Of a DNA stretch of 64,000 bases, positions 43,592-54,589 are shown in pieces; positions within the stretch are counted from its first letter, which is position 1, and each line of letters starts with the position of its first letter. The notes beneath the pieces were generated by a model. It was not told the DNA's origin, made no database searches, and saw only the letters and a program-made list of their open reading frames with translations. Where the stretch lies: assembly GCF_030818955.1 (NCBI RefSeq), contig NZ_JAUTBF010000001.1, positions 1,674,001-1,738,000 on the forward strand, read 5' to 3'. The position numbers and the translations under genes are program-made. The stretch is from Microbacterium trichothecenolyticum (GTDB lineage Bacteria > Actinomycetota > Actinomycetes > Actinomycetales > Microbacteriaceae).

Positions 43592-44866
43592 TCACTGCTG
43601 CAGGTCGGGGTACAGCGGGAAGGCCTCGGTCAGCGTCGCCACGCGCGCGCGCAGGGCCTCGACGTCGGCACCGGGAATCAGCGCGAGCGCGATGATGTCG
43701 GCCACCTCGGTGAACTCCGCGTCGCCGAAGCCGCGGGTCGCGAGCGCCGGGGTGCCGATGCGCAGGCCCGAGGTCACCATCGGCGGACGCGGGTCGTTCG
43801 GCACGGCGTTGCGGTTGACCGTGATGTGGATGTCGTGCAGCAGGTCTTCGGCCTGCTTGCCGTCGATCTCGGCCTCGCGGAGATCCACGAGCACGAGGTG
43901 CACGTCGGTGCCGCCCGAGCGCACGGCGATGCCGGCGTTCTTGACGTCGTCCTGGGTGAGGCGGTCGGCGAGGATCGCCGCTCCGCGGAGCGTCCGTTCC
44001 TGACGTTCCTTGAACTCGGGCGTCATCGCGAGCTTGAAGGCCGTCGCCTTCGCCGCGATGACGTGCATGAGCGGACCGCCCTGCTGCCCCGGGAAGACCG
44101 CGGTGTTGATCTTCTTGGCGATGTCGGCGTCGTTGGTGAGGATGAGGCCCGAGCGGGGGCCGCCGATCGTCTTGTGCACGGTCGTCGAGACGACGTGCGC
44201 GTGCGGGATGGGGCTCGGGTGGACTCCGGCGGCCACGAGACCGGCGAAGTGCGCCATGTCGACCCACAGGAATGCGCCCACCTCGTCGGCGATCGCGCGG
44301 AACGCCGCGAAGTCGAGCTGACGCGGGTACGCCGACCAGCCGGCGATGATGACCTTCGGCTTGTGCTCGACGGCGAGGCGGCGCACCTCGTCCATGTCGA
44401 TGACGCTGGTCTCGGGGTCGACGCCGTACGCGACGATGTCGTACAGACGGCCCGAGAAGTTGATCTTCATGCCGTGGGTCAGGTGACCGCCCTGGTCGAG
44501 CGACAGGCCGAGCAGCGTGTCGCCGGGGCGGGCGATGGCGTGCAGCACGGCGGCGTTGGCGGTGGCGCCCGAGTGCGGCTGGACGTTCGCGAACTCGGCA
44601 CCGAACAGCGCCTTGGCCCGCTCGATCGCGAGCGACTCGGCGACGTCGACCTCTTCGCACCCGCCGTAGTAGCGACGGCCCGGGTAGCCCTCGGCGTACT
44701 TGTTCGTCAGCACCGAGCCCTGCGACTGCAGCACCGACACGGGCACGAAGTTCTCGGAGGCGATCATCTCGAGGAAGCCGCGCTGGCGGTCGAGCTCGCG
44801 CTCGAGCACCTGGGCGATCTCGGGATCCACCTCGGACAGGGGGGCGTTGAAGTACGGATCGGTCAT
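43592..44866 (-). CDS. glyA: Serine hydroxymethyltransferase
   Basis: A 424-residue PLP enzyme converting serine and THF to glycine and methylene-THF. Hallmarks: [58 protein letters not shown], the PLP-binding lysine in [18 protein letters not shown], and [16 protein letters not shown] 44866 has AAGGAGA at the right distance. A promoter-like TACAGT about 140 bases upstream implies a structured leader. Confidence 0.96.
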   Translation of the reverse strand: MTDPYFNAPLSEVDPEIAQVLERELDRQRGFLEMIASENFVPVSVLQSQGSVLTNKYAEGYPGRRYYGGCEEVDVAESLAIERAKALFGAEFANVQPHSGATANAAVLHAIARPGDTLLGLSLDQGGHLTHGMKINFSGRLYDIVAYGVDPETSVIDMDEVRRLAVEHKPKVIIAGWSAYPRQLDFAAFRAIADEVGAFLWVDMAHFAGLVAAGVHPSPIPHAHVVSTTVHKTIGGPRSGLILTNDADIAKKINTAVFPGQQGGPLMHVIAAKATAFKLAMTPEFKERQERTLRGAAILADRLTQDDVKNAGIAVRSGGTDVHLVLVDLREAEIDGKQAEDLLHDIHITVNRNAVPNDPRPPMVTSGLRIGTPALATRGFGDAEFTEVADIIALALIPGADVEALRARVATLTEAFPLYPDLQQ

Positions 44867-44896
44867 GCGATCTCCTTGACGATGGTTCCGGATGCC

Positions 44897-45014
44897 GCGG
44901 GCTCGGCGAGCCCGCAGTGTTACCGCATCGACCCAGGCGTGCGGTCGAATACCGTCAAGCGGTCGCTCCCCGGTGGTTCCCCACCTCAACGCCAGTCGCG
45001 ACGATGCCACTGTA
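44897..45014 (-). promoter_or_regulatory. glyA promoter and leader hairpin
   Basis: On the minus strand TACAGT (45014-45009) could be the -10 of glyA. The implied leader contains GCGGGCTCG-G-CGAGCCCGC (44897-44915), a perfect 9-bp stem starting 31 bases before the ATG. I see no known riboswitch. The rest of the 300-base gap up to 45166 holds the promoter of the next gene and nothing else I can name. Confidence 0.4.
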
Positions 45015-45154
45015 GCGGGTATCGCGCGCGCTTCCCCGCGTGTCGCGTCATCCACTGTTCCTCCACAGGATCGAGGCTCCCGCGGGGCCATCCCCCCGGC
45101 GAGGCCGACGACTCGACGACGAGAGACCACGGGGGCGGGCGCCCGGCTCCCGCG

Positions 45155-45160
45155 TAAAAT
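45155..45160 (+). promoter_or_regulatory. -10 element TAAAAT, leaderless promoter
   Basis: TAAAAT is the most AT-rich -10 in the window, six bases before the GTG of the DUF2568 gene. Confidence 0.55.
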
Positions 45161-45166
45161 GACGGG

Positions 45167-45553
45167 GTGAGCGATTCCTCGAACGTCCGCGCCCAGGCGC
45201 CCCTCGCCCCCGGCATGCGCCCGCGTCCGTCGGCGCTCGAGATCGGAAGCGTGCTGTGCGGCCTGTTCGCGTTCGTCACGCTCGCGATCTGGGGATTCCT
45301 CGCGTGGCCCTTCCCCGGGAACATCGTCGCCGGTATCGGCGCCCCCGCCCTCGCCGTGCTGGTGTGGGCGCTCTTCGTCTCGCCTCGGGCGGTACTGGCA
45401 GTGCACCCGTTCATCCGCGCCCTGGTCGAGCTGTTCGTGTACGCCGCGGCGACCGTCGCCTGGTGGAGCATGGGCCAGGCCCTGATCGGCCTCGTCTTCG
45501 CCGTCGTCGCGGTGATTCTCGGTGCACTGAACGGCCGCCGGCGCCTGGCATGA
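45167..45553 (+). CDS. YrdB/DUF2568 family membrane protein
   Basis: A 128-residue protein with four membrane helices (about 24-44, 49-71, 80-98, 101-121) and the YrdB/DUF2568 pattern [49 protein letters not shown]. The function of the family is unknown. The stop overlaps the next gene by ATGA, so it is coupled with the oxidase. Confidence 0.85.
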   Translation: MSDSSNVRAQAPLAPGMRPRPSALEIGSVLCGLFAFVTLAIWGFLAWPFPGNIVAGIGAPALAVLVWALFVSPRAVLAVHPFIRALVELFVYAAATVAWWSMGQALIGLVFAVVAVILGALNGRRRLA

Positions 45554-46914
45554 GCTCCGACGTCGTCGCACTGCTCCGCACCGAGCTCGGCGATCGCGTC
45601 GACACCTCCCCCGCGTGCCTCGCGGCGGTCCGCGCCGACAAGTCCGGGCACGGCGCCGACGGCGTCCCGCTCGCCGTCGTGCACGCAGCGTCCGTCGCCG
45701 ACGTGCAGGCTGTGATGCGCGTCGCCACGGCAACGCGCACCCCCGTCGTCCCCCGCGGCGCGGGGACCGGCCTCGCGGGCGGCGCCAACACCGGTGGCGG
45801 TGAGATCGCGCTCTCACTGCGGGGTATGGACCGACTGGTCGAGGTCCGCCCCGACGATCTGCTCGCGGTGGTCGAGCCCGGCATCGTCAATGCCGATCTC
45901 AACGCACTGCTCGAGCCGCACGGCGTCTGGTGGGCACCCGATCCGGCCAGTCGCGCCATTTCGACGGTGGGCGGCAACATCGCCACCGGAGCCGGCGGAC
46001 TGCTCTGTGCCAAGTACGGCGTCGTGCGCGACGCGGTACTCGGTGTGGACCTCGTCCTCGCCGACGGGCGCCTCCTGCGCCTCGGTCACCGCAGTGTGAA
46101 GGGCGTCACCGGCCTCGATCTGACCTCCCTCGTCATCGGTTCCGAGGGGACGCTGGGGGTGGTCGTCGGTGCCACCCTGAAACTGCGCCGCCTCATCGCC
46201 GGCGAACGCGTCACCCTGACGGCACTGTTCGACGGCGTCCGCGCCGCCGCCGTCGCCTCGGCCGCCGTCACGGCATCCGGGATCCAGCCCGCGATCATGG
46301 AGCTGATGGATGCCACGAGCCTGGCCGCCGTGCACCGGTTGCTGTCGCTGCCCGCGCCGCCGCCCGGCTCCGCGCAGCTGACCATTCAGACCGACGGCCC
46401 CGTCGCCGCCGACGAGGCGCGCGCCATCGCGCAGGTGCTGACGGAGGCCGGCGGGCGGGTTTCCGTCGCCGCCGATGACGCCGAAGGCGAGAAGCTGCTC
46501 GCCGTCCGCCGGGCGATGCACCCGGCGATGGAGACGCTGGGCACCGCACTCATCGAAGACGTCTCCGTCCCTCGCAGCGCGTTGCCCGACATGTTCGACG
46601 AGATCGCCCGCATCGAGCGCGACTTCGCGCTCGTCATCCCGACCGTCGCTCACGCGGGCGACGGCAATCTGCACCCGAACTTCGTCTTCGCCGGCCCCGA
46701 CGTTCCGCCCGTCGTCTGGGACGCCGCCGAACAGCTGTTCCACGCCGCGCTCCGCCTCGGTGGAACGCTCACGGGCGAGCACGGCATCGGCGTGCTCAAG
46801 CGTCGCTGGCTGGCCGACGAGCTGGGCGACGATCAGTGGAAACTGCAGCGCGACATCGCGCGGGTGTTCGACCCGCTCGGCATCCTGAATCCGGGCAAGG
46901 TCTTCGCTCCCTGA
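45550..46914 (+). CDS. FAD-linked 2-hydroxyacid oxidase/dehydrogenase, GlcD-like
   Basis: A 454-residue FAD enzyme of the VAO/PCMH family, FAD-oxidase C type. FAD-binding motifs [47 protein letters not shown] and [13 protein letters not shown] are present. The C-terminal metal/substrate histidines lie in [15 protein letters not shown] and [18 protein letters not shown]. Glycolate or D-lactate is the likely substrate; no GlcE/GlcF partner is nearby, which favours a single-subunit D-lactate/2-hydroxyacid dehydrogenase. Confidence 0.88.
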   Translation: MSSDVVALLRTELGDRVDTSPACLAAVRADKSGHGADGVPLAVVHAASVADVQAVMRVATATRTPVVPRGAGTGLAGGANTGGGEIALSLRGMDRLVEVRPDDLLAVVEPGIVNADLNALLEPHGVWWAPDPASRAISTVGGNIATGAGGLLCAKYGVVRDAVLGVDLVLADGRLLRLGHRSVKGVTGLDLTSLVIGSEGTLGVVVGATLKLRRLIAGERVTLTALFDGVRAAAVASAAVTASGIQPAIMELMDATSLAAVHRLLSLPAPPPGSAQLTIQTDGPVAADEARAIAQVLTEAGGRVSVAADDAEGEKLLAVRRAMHPAMETLGTALIEDVSVPRSALPDMFDEIARIERDFALVIPTVAHAGDGNLHPNFVFAGPDVPPVVWDAAEQLFHAALRLGGTLTGEHGIGVLKRRWLADELGDDQWKLQRDIARVFDPLGILNPGKVFAP

Positions 46915-47029
46915 CCCGCGTGTCGACGGACTCGGACGGCCGGTGTAATCAGACTGTGATATTGCTCCCGGCAATTGCGCAGCACCCGCATTTAGCATGG
47001 GAAGACTGACGACCCGGGGGGTTTGACCT

Positions 47030-48430
47030 ATGACCGACGGCGCACACGGCACCGACGGCGCAACGTACGCGTGGGCTCCGCCCGAGCCCGCGAAGCGCAA
47101 GAACCGTTCCGGACTCTGGATCGGCATCCCCGCCGGCGCGACGGCCGTGGCCCTCATCGCCGCTTCGCTGGTGCTGATCGCCCCCGGCGCATCCGTGGCG
47201 GGCGTGCAGATCGGCGGCCTGACCGCCGGTGCCGCCGCCCAGGCCATCTCGTCGCGCCTCGCGCAGACGACCGTCCAGGTCGAGAGCCCCGCGGGCGAGG
47301 TCACCGTCACCGGCGCCGATCTCGGCGCGACCGTCGACGCGGCGGCCCTGGCCGACAAGGCGTTCGCCGACAACCCGATGTGGAAGCCGTCGTCGTGGTT
47401 CCCCCAGGGAACAGGCGTCGCCATTCAGGTCAACGCGGCTGCAGCGGCGACCGCTCTGCGCGAGCGTGCGCCGGGCACGTACCGCGCCCCCGTCGACGCC
47501 ACGGTCGCCTACGACGCAGCGTCCCAGACGTACGTCACGACCGCGGCCGAGGCCGGCGAGGGCATCGACGTCGCCGCCGTGACCGCCGCACTGCAGTCTG
47601 CTTTCGATGCCGGCAAGACCTCCACCACCGTCGACGCGGAGCTCGTGCCTGTCGAAGCACCCGTCTCGACAGAAGAGGCCGACGCCGCCGTCGCCACCCT
47701 GAACGGCATCCTCGACTCGGCGGGCTTCTACGTCGGCGACGAGCGCACCGTCGCGGTCGACCGCGCCACCGCGGCGTCGTGGCTCACGGTGACCCCCGAC
47801 GGGAAGGGCGATTTCGCCATCTCGGCCGACGCCGCCGCGATCCAGAAGGCCGTCGACGGTCTGGCCGGAAGTGTCAACCGCGCAGCCGTCAACGCCGACG
47901 TCATCGTCGACACCGGCGGCGAGGTCATCAAGACGCTCACCGAGGGCAAGACCGGCCGGGCACTGGGCGACACCGCTGGCGTCGCCGACGCGTTCGCGCG
48001 GCAGCTCGCCGAGGGCAACGGCAAGTTCGCCCTCGCCGTGACCGAGACGCCGTTCGAGACCACCAAGACCGAGCGTCGCATCGAGGTCAACCTCAGCACG
48101 CAGACCACCACGCTGTGGCAGAACGGCCAGGTGTACCGCACCTACACGATCTCGTCGGGTGCGGGCGACCACGCGACCCACACGGGTGAGTTCCGCATCG
48201 GCTGGAAGACCGCGATGCAGGACATGGGCTGTGTTCCCGGGTACGACTACTGCACCAAAGATGTCCCCTGGGTCGCCTACTTCAACGGCGACGAAGGCTT
48301 CCACGGCACGTACTGGCACAACAACTTCGGAACGCCCATGAGCCACGGCTGCATCAACATGACGATCTCCGCGGCCAAGGAACTGTACGACTGGGCCTAC
48401 CGGGGCACGCAGGTCTCGGTCCACTACTGA
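47030..48430 (+). CDS. L,D-transpeptidase with peptidoglycan-binding-4 domains
   Basis: A 466-residue membrane-anchored cell-wall enzyme. A cytoplasmic N-terminus is followed by one membrane helix (about 28-50: GLWIGIPAGATAVALIAASLVLIAPG), then two PG_binding_4-type repeats (about 55-330), and a C-terminal YkuD domain. The catalytic motif is HGTYWHNNFGTPMSHGCINMTISAAKELYDW, giving His and Cys of the SHGCINM signature. It makes 3-3 cross-links or anchors proteins to peptidoglycan. A TAGCAT -10 about 30 bases upstream and a GGGGGG ribosome site indicate a short leader. A strong terminator follows. Confidence 0.93.
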   Translation: MTDGAHGTDGATYAWAPPEPAKRKNRSGLWIGIPAGATAVALIAASLVLIAPGASVAGVQIGGLTAGAAAQAISSRLAQTTVQVESPAGEVTVTGADLGATVDAAALADKAFADNPMWKPSSWFPQGTGVAIQVNAAAAATALRERAPGTYRAPVDATVAYDAASQTYVTTAAEAGEGIDVAAVTAALQSAFDAGKTSTTVDAELVPVEAPVSTEEADAAVATLNGILDSAGFYVGDERTVAVDRATAASWLTVTPDGKGDFAISADAAAIQKAVDGLAGSVNRAAVNADVIVDTGGEVIKTLTEGKTGRALGDTAGVADAFARQLAEGNGKFALAVTETPFETTKTERRIEVNLSTQTTTLWQNGQVYRTYTISSGAGDHATHTGEFRIGWKTAMQDMGCVPGYDYCTKDVPWVAYFNGDEGFHGTYWHNNFGTPMSHGCINMTISAAKELYDWAYRGTQVSVHY

Positions 48431-48442
48431 GCACGACTGCCT

Positions 48443-48478
48443 CGAAGGGGCGGATGCCACATGGCATCCGCCCCTTCG
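48443..48478 (+). terminator. Strong terminator after the L,D-transpeptidase
   Basis: CGAAGGGGCGGATGCCA and its exact 17-bp inverse around a two-base loop, followed by TCGTTTCTC. Confidence 0.85.
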
Positions 48479-48523
48479 TCGTTTCTCGGGCCTGCGGCTC
48501 GCGGGGTCATCCGCGAGCGTCGC

Positions 48524-48594
48524 TCACAACTCCTGCGGGTCTGGCCCACACGGGCCGCGGGCACGCGCGCGGCCCGGAGATGCAGGAGTCGTGC
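48524..48594. repeat. Palindromic repeat family A, copy 7
   Basis: CTCACAACTCCTGCGG and TGCAGGAGTCGTGCGG, about 71 nt. The 439-base convergent gap 48431-48869 holds two terminators and two family A copies, no gene. Confidence 0.75.
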
Positions 48595-48719
48595 GGGCCG
48601 CGGTCAGACGACACGGCTCCGGGCCCGCCGTTCCGCCGCGACTCCGACTACGCCGCCTCCCCGGCCAGCGCCGCATCTCCCGCGCGAACCGCGACGCGCG
48701 ACAGCCGCCGCCGCGACGC

Positions 48720-48790
48720 GCACAACTCCTGCAGAACACCTGCGTCGAGTGTCTCTCGTCGCCGGACTCGCGTACACGCAGGAGTTGTGC
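48720..48790. repeat. Palindromic repeat family A, copy 8
   Basis: GCACAACTCCTGCAG and GCAGGAGTTGTGC, 71 nt. Confidence 0.85.
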
Positions 48791-48823
48791 CCCGGCGGCC
48801 GCGCGGCAGCACCGGCGCGAAAC

Positions 48824-48857
48824 AGAGGGGCGGATGCCGTGCGGCATCCGCCCCTCT
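48824..48857 (-). terminator. icd terminator
   Basis: AGAGGGGCGGATGCCG and its exact 16-bp inverse around a two-base loop, 12 bases past the icd stop. Confidence 0.8.
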
Positions 48858-48869
48858 CGGGTCAGGCGG

Positions 48870-51089
<2,220 letters not shown>

Positions 51090-51208
51090 GTCAGATCTCT
51101 CCGTAGAGGCGGCCAGGGTTGCGTTTCAGCCTATCGCACGTCAGCAAAGTCTCTTGATGTCGAGATAGTTCTCGGCATCCCGCACCGATCCGGGCCGGTC
51201 CCCGGGCG

Positions 51209-51724
51209 TCATCCGATGTAGCCGCGTTCCTTCGCCGTGGAGGGATGACCGAGGCTCTCGCGGGGCAGGTCGACCGGACGCATCCACCCGGGCCCCTGCA
51301 CGATCGCACCCCGCGCGGCGAGGTCGTCGACGACCGGATCGACGGCGTCGGCGACGATCGGCGAAAGCTCGTGTCCGACGATCATCGACACCACGATCTC
51401 GCTCTGCTCACCGACCGGGACAGCGTCGACGAGGACGACGGCGTGCTTCGACAGGGGGCCGAGCCGCGACGTCACGAGGGCCAGACCCGTGCCGTTCAGC
51501 ACGGCATCGCCGAAGAAACTGCCCCGGCGCATAACGATGACCTCTCCCGACACCTCACTGCGGACGAAGCCCGAGCGACGAAGCCCCTCGGTGACCGCCG
51601 CGATGGTCGGCGCCGTCTCCGCCGCCGGAACACGGAACAGGCAGGCCGCAGCGATCTTGTGGCGCCCGACGGGCGCGTCACCGCGGCGCGGGAACGCGCG
51701 GGGCGCGGCGCTCACGACGGCCAT
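51209..51724 (-). CDS. Hypothetical protein, last gene of the WXG100 cassette
   Basis: A soluble 171-residue protein of unrecognised family. It looks alpha/beta: helix PTIAAVTEGLRRSGFVRSE, strands EVIVMRRG and HAVVLVDAVPVGEQSEIVVSMIV, helix SPIVADAVDPVVDDLAARGAIV, and a conserved-looking tail GWMRPVDLPRESLGHPSTAKERGYIG. Length and position after a WXG100 protein suggest a chaperone (EspG-like role) or an immunity protein, but neither is shown by sequence. ATG 51724 overlaps the WXG100 gene by 13 bases; GTG 51715 is an alternative. Confidence 0.72.
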   Translation of the reverse strand: MAVVSAAPRAFPRRGDAPVGRHKIAAACLFRVPAAETAPTIAAVTEGLRRSGFVRSEVSGEVIVMRRGSFFGDAVLNGTGLALVTSRLGPLSKHAVVLVDAVPVGEQSEIVVSMIVGHELSPIVADAVDPVVDDLAARGAIVQGPGWMRPVDLPRESLGHPSTAKERGYIG

Positions 51725-52002
51725 CCCCGCGCGAGATCGCCGTCGAGCGTCTCGGTTTCGCCGACCCACTCGTCCAGAATGCTCCGGGCGTTGTCGAGGA
51801 GAGCATTCATGCGAGTCATGCCGTCCGACCAGTCGCGCTGGGCCGACGCGTAGGCGGCCCGCGCGTCTCCGGACCATCCCCTGGAAAGGGCGGATGCCGC
51901 GGATTCGAGCGCCGAGAGGTGCCCGGCGATCGATGTCTGCGCGGCGGCGAGTCGTCCTGCCGCCTCGTGGGCGGCACCGTAGTCCAGTCGCATCCCGCTC
52001 AC
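51712..52002 (-). CDS. WXG100 (ESAT-6-like) protein
   Basis: A 96-residue helical-hairpin protein of the WXG100 family, the usual substrate of type VII (ESX) secretion. The turn carries W43-S44-G45 (SRGWSGDARAAYASAQ). It is flanked by helices about 8-38 and 48-85 and starts MRLDYGAAHEAAGRLAAAQ, very like the start of the large protein encoded two genes upstream. No canonical YxxxD/E tail is present. Its ATG overlaps the preceding stop by four bases. Confidence 0.85.
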   Translation of the reverse strand: MSGMRLDYGAAHEAAGRLAAAQTSIAGHLSALESAASALSRGWSGDARAAYASAQRDWSDGMTRMNALLDNARSILDEWVGETETLDGDLARGWPS

Positions 52003-52418
52003 TGCGGCATCCCTCCCATTCGGGCGATCCGCTCGCGCAGCGCCGCCCCTCGGGCCAGCAGTCGTTCGCGCTCGAGCGCGAGTTCCTCGGCCGGGTCGGG
52101 TTCGCCTGCGGCTTCCGCCTCGGCCCGTAGTTCTTCCGCGAGACGCGCGACGCCGGAACGCGCAGCCTCCCGCACTCCCTGCGCCGCGGCGCTGTCGTCG
52201 GAACCGTCGAAAACCGCCTCACGGCTCGTCTCGCCGAGATCGATGCGCCCCTGCAGAACCTGCCAGTCGCGTCCGAGCTCTCCGCTTCGGGCACCACGCG
52301 CGAACGCCTCTTCGGCGTCCTCGTCGCGGGCGAAGAGCGCCTCGCCCCGTGCACGGAGGGACTCGATGTAGGTCACCCGTCGGCGGGTTGCCTCGAAGAG
52401 ATCGTCGTCGCCGCTCAT
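51999..52418 (-). CDS. Hypothetical helical protein in the WXG100 cassette
   Basis: A 139-residue, charged, mostly alpha-helical protein rich in Ala, Arg and Glu (DDLFEATRRRVTYIESLRARGEALFARDED; RLAEELRAEAEAAGEPDPAEELALERERLLARG), probably coiled-coil. I recognise no family. Four-base overlaps with both neighbours show tight coupling, so it likely works with the two WXG-like proteins, for example as a partner in export. Confidence 0.78.
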   Translation of the reverse strand: MSGDDDLFEATRRRVTYIESLRARGEALFARDEDAEEAFARGARSGELGRDWQVLQGRIDLGETSREAVFDGSDDSAAAQGVREAARSGVARLAEELRAEAEAAGEPDPAEELALERERLLARGAALRERIARMGGMPQ

Positions 52419-53626
52419 GCCGCCGCCCTCCGTCCGGTGTCCACGAGCAGACGCAACAGATCATCGAGCAGGAGGGCCGTCTCCACGAGCTGCGCCTTCG
52501 CCTCCACGGCACCCTCGATCGCGTCGAAGATGGCGTCGATCACGTTGTAGATGATTCGGATGGCGCCGAAGATCTGCGAGGCGAGCACCGCACCCCGCGC
52601 GGCGCTGACGATCCAGCCCGCGATCGGAACGGTCGCCGTGGTCGCCATCTCCAACAGACCGATGACGATCTGGTTGAGCAGGAAGGTGATCGTCGAAGCG
52701 GCTGCCTTCGAGACGAGCACCAGTGTTCCCGCCTTCGCCGAGACGATGTCGCACGCCGCTCCGAGCGCGAACATCGTGCCCCCGATCGCCGCCACGCCCC
52801 CGCGGAACGCGAGTCCGGCGGCCCCCTCCCAGAACTCCCCCTGCCGCGTCAGGCCCGCGGCATTGTCGGCGACCGCACGGCTCGCGTCGCCGAGATACCC
52901 CCAGGCGATGGACACCTCCTCGATCCCCGTCCAGTCCCCCGCGAAGGGCTTGAGGATGACGTCTTCGAGGAGACTGAAGCCGGCGATCTGTTCGAACACC
53001 CAGTCGACGCCCCCGAGCAGCGGTCCTGCCCCCCAGCGCATCGACTCGATCTCGCTCATTGTCGCGTTGGGCGCGACCAGGTAGCTCGACGCGTCCTGCC
53101 GTTCCACCACGCCCGTGGCACCGCCGCTCCAATCGTCGACGGCTCCTCTCACATCGTCCGCGATGCCCCGCGCCCCCGATACGAAAGACGGGCCCGCCTG
53201 GCCGATCTGGTCGAACAGCCAGGGTTCCGGATCGCCGTGTCCCTCCGGCGCCCCGCCCTGGGCGGACGGCAATGTCGGGGGGTTCGCCCGCGGATCGGCG
53301 AACGTCGTCCCCGAGCCGCCGAGCGGCGCGAGGGCGGCGACCATACGGTCGTGCAACGCGCGCTCGTGCTCGGCATACGCCTCGGATGCACCGTCGACTT
53401 TGTCGGCGGCCGTGTTCATCACCCGTGCCATGCCGTCGGCGACCTGCACTCCGATGACGGCGATGGCGAGAGAAAGTGCCGTGAAGGGCAGGAGGATGAC
53501 GCCGGTGTCCGAAGGGGTCAGGATGCCGCGCTCCTGCACGTACCGCGACATCGCGGGCAGGTGCTGCTCGCCCTGCCGCCGAAGCGTCTGCGAACACAAC
53601 GCCATCTGTCCGTAGTCCACACGCAT
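52415..53626 (-). CDS. Large WXG-like protein with hydrophobic C-terminus
   Basis: A 403-residue protein heading the cassette. Residues 1-100 are helical and begin MRVDYGQMALCSQTLRRQGEQHL, resembling WXG100 starts, with a hydrophobic helix at 42-62 (GVILLPFTALSLAIAVIGVQV). Residues 105-170 are a Pro/Gly-rich linker. Trp-x-Gly motifs occur at W166, W232 and W266. From 273 to about 360 the sequence is long, hydrophobic and Gly/Ala-rich (GGVAAIGGTMFALGAACDIVSAKAG; TITFLLNQIVIGLLEMATTATVPIAGWIV), suggesting membrane insertion. A secreted pore-forming or membrane-acting effector is one possibility; a structural ESX substrate is another. Confidence 0.75.
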   Translation of the reverse strand: MRVDYGQMALCSQTLRRQGEQHLPAMSRYVQERGILTPSDTGVILLPFTALSLAIAVIGVQVADGMARVMNTAADKVDGASEAYAEHERALHDRMVAALAPLGGSGTTFADPRANPPTLPSAQGGAPEGHGDPEPWLFDQIGQAGPSFVSGARGIADDVRGAVDDWSGGATGVVERQDASSYLVAPNATMSEIESMRWGAGPLLGGVDWVFEQIAGFSLLEDVILKPFAGDWTGIEEVSIAWGYLGDASRAVADNAAGLTRQGEFWEGAAGLAFRGGVAAIGGTMFALGAACDIVSAKAGTLVLVSKAAASTITFLLNQIVIGLLEMATTATVPIAGWIVSAARGAVLASQIFGAIRIIYNVIDAIFDAIEGAVEAKAQLVETALLLDDLLRLLVDTGRRAAA

Positions 53627-53798
53627 CCGACCACCCTACGCAGAGGGCATGCCCGGGTGGCACCCCCCGACGCGCCCGATTCGGGGCGCGTGGGTGGGCG
53701 GTGCGGTCTTCGCGGCGGGTGCGCGGCGGGGCCCCCGCACGCGTGTCCGGCATCCCATGCGAGGGCATGAGCCCTTTGGGTCGGGACGATGGTGCCGC

Positions 53799-53804
53799 TA
53801 GCCT
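53799..53804 (+). promoter_or_regulatory. -10 element TAGCCT, leaderless promoter
   Basis: TAGCCT, six bases, then the ATG of the acetyltransferase gene. Confidence 0.5.
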
Positions 53805-53810
53805 GGGCGC

Positions 53811-54263
53811 ATGGCTGACCTGCGTCTCGTCGAACTGTCCGCCGCCACGATCGTGGCGGTGAACACCCTGTCGCTCAAGCCCGGGCAAGAGCAGTTCCTC
53901 GCTCCCGTCAGCTACGGCATCGCCGCGACCGTCAGCAACCCGCAGACGTCATGGCAGCGGGTCGTGGTCGACGGCGACGAGGTCGTCGGCTTCGTCAGCG
54001 CCAACTTCGATCCGGATGCCCCCGAGGAACACTTCCGCTCGGTCTTGTGGCGCATCAACGTCGACGCCGACGACCAGGGTCGCGGTGTGGGCAGCTTCGC
54101 GCTGGGCGAGCTCCTCAGCGAGGCACGCCGTCGCGGCATGGACCACGTCGACGTCATCTACGAACCCGGCGTCGGCGGCCCCGAAGCGTTCTTCCAGCAC
54201 GTGGGCTTCGTACCCGTCGGCGAGACCGAGTACGGCGAGGTCATCGCGCGGGTCGGCGTCTGA
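53811..54263 (+). CDS. GNAT acetyltransferase
   Basis: A 150-residue acetyltransferase with the acetyl-CoA loop RINVDADDQGRGVGSFALGELLSEA and the C-terminal FFQHVGFVPVGETEYGE. The start LRLVELSAATIVAVNTLSLKPGQEQFLAPVSYGIA is that of spermidine/diamine-type acetyltransferases, so a polyamine or small amine is a plausible substrate. A leaderless -10 sets the ATG. Confidence 0.85.
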   Translation: MADLRLVELSAATIVAVNTLSLKPGQEQFLAPVSYGIAATVSNPQTSWQRVVVDGDEVVGFVSANFDPDAPEEHFRSVLWRINVDADDQGRGVGSFALGELLSEARRRGMDHVDVIYEPGVGGPEAFFQHVGFVPVGETEYGEVIARVGV

Positions 54264-54329
54264 GGCGAACCGCCGCTGCTTCCCGGGTGAGGTTCGAGCC
54301 TCCAGGCGCTTGCGGGACGCATTTCTTCT

Positions 54330-54335
54330 TACTGT
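54330..54335 (+). promoter_or_regulatory. -10 element TACTGT, leaderless promoter
   Basis: TACTGT, six bases, then GTG of the 61-residue membrane protein. Confidence 0.5.
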
Positions 54336-54341
54336 GTCCTC

Positions 54342-54527
54342 GTGATCGGACCGTGGTTCTCCATCCCCTTCGGGGTCGCGCTCGCGGCCTACAGCCTCCT
54401 CCAGCTGGGCTCGACCCCGCAATGGTGGAACATCGCCATCACGACCATCCTGCTTCTTGCCGCCGTGGCGTCCGTCCTGCGGGGCGTCCTCGACCTCAGG
54501 GCCCGCCGCCGAGCCACACGCGATTGA
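54342..54527 (+). CDS. Small two-helix membrane protein
   Basis: A 61-residue protein with two predicted membrane helices (about 6-22 GPWFSIPFGVALAAYSLLQL; 28-48 WWNIAITTILLLAAVASVLRG) and a basic tail RARRRATRD. I do not recognise it. Its reality is supported by its own leaderless -10 and by a perfect terminator four bases after the stop. Confidence 0.7.
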   Translation: MIGPWFSIPFGVALAAYSLLQLGSTPQWWNIAITTILLLAAVASVLRGVLDLRARRRATRD

Positions 54528-54530
54528 GAC

Positions 54531-54569
54531 GGATGCCACGCCCCCGCGCGACGCGGGGGCGTGGCATCC
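54531..54569. terminator. Bidirectional terminator
   Basis: GGATGCCACGCCCCCGCG and its exact 18-bp inverse around CGA, between converging genes. Confidence 0.85.
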
Positions 54570-54589
54570 TGTGTTCTCTGCGCCCGGGA

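Noticed and set aside
5476..48790. Family A repeats as a CRISPR array
   Set aside because: Copies are dispersed over 43 kb, are palindromic pairs with one interior each, and no cas genes are present.
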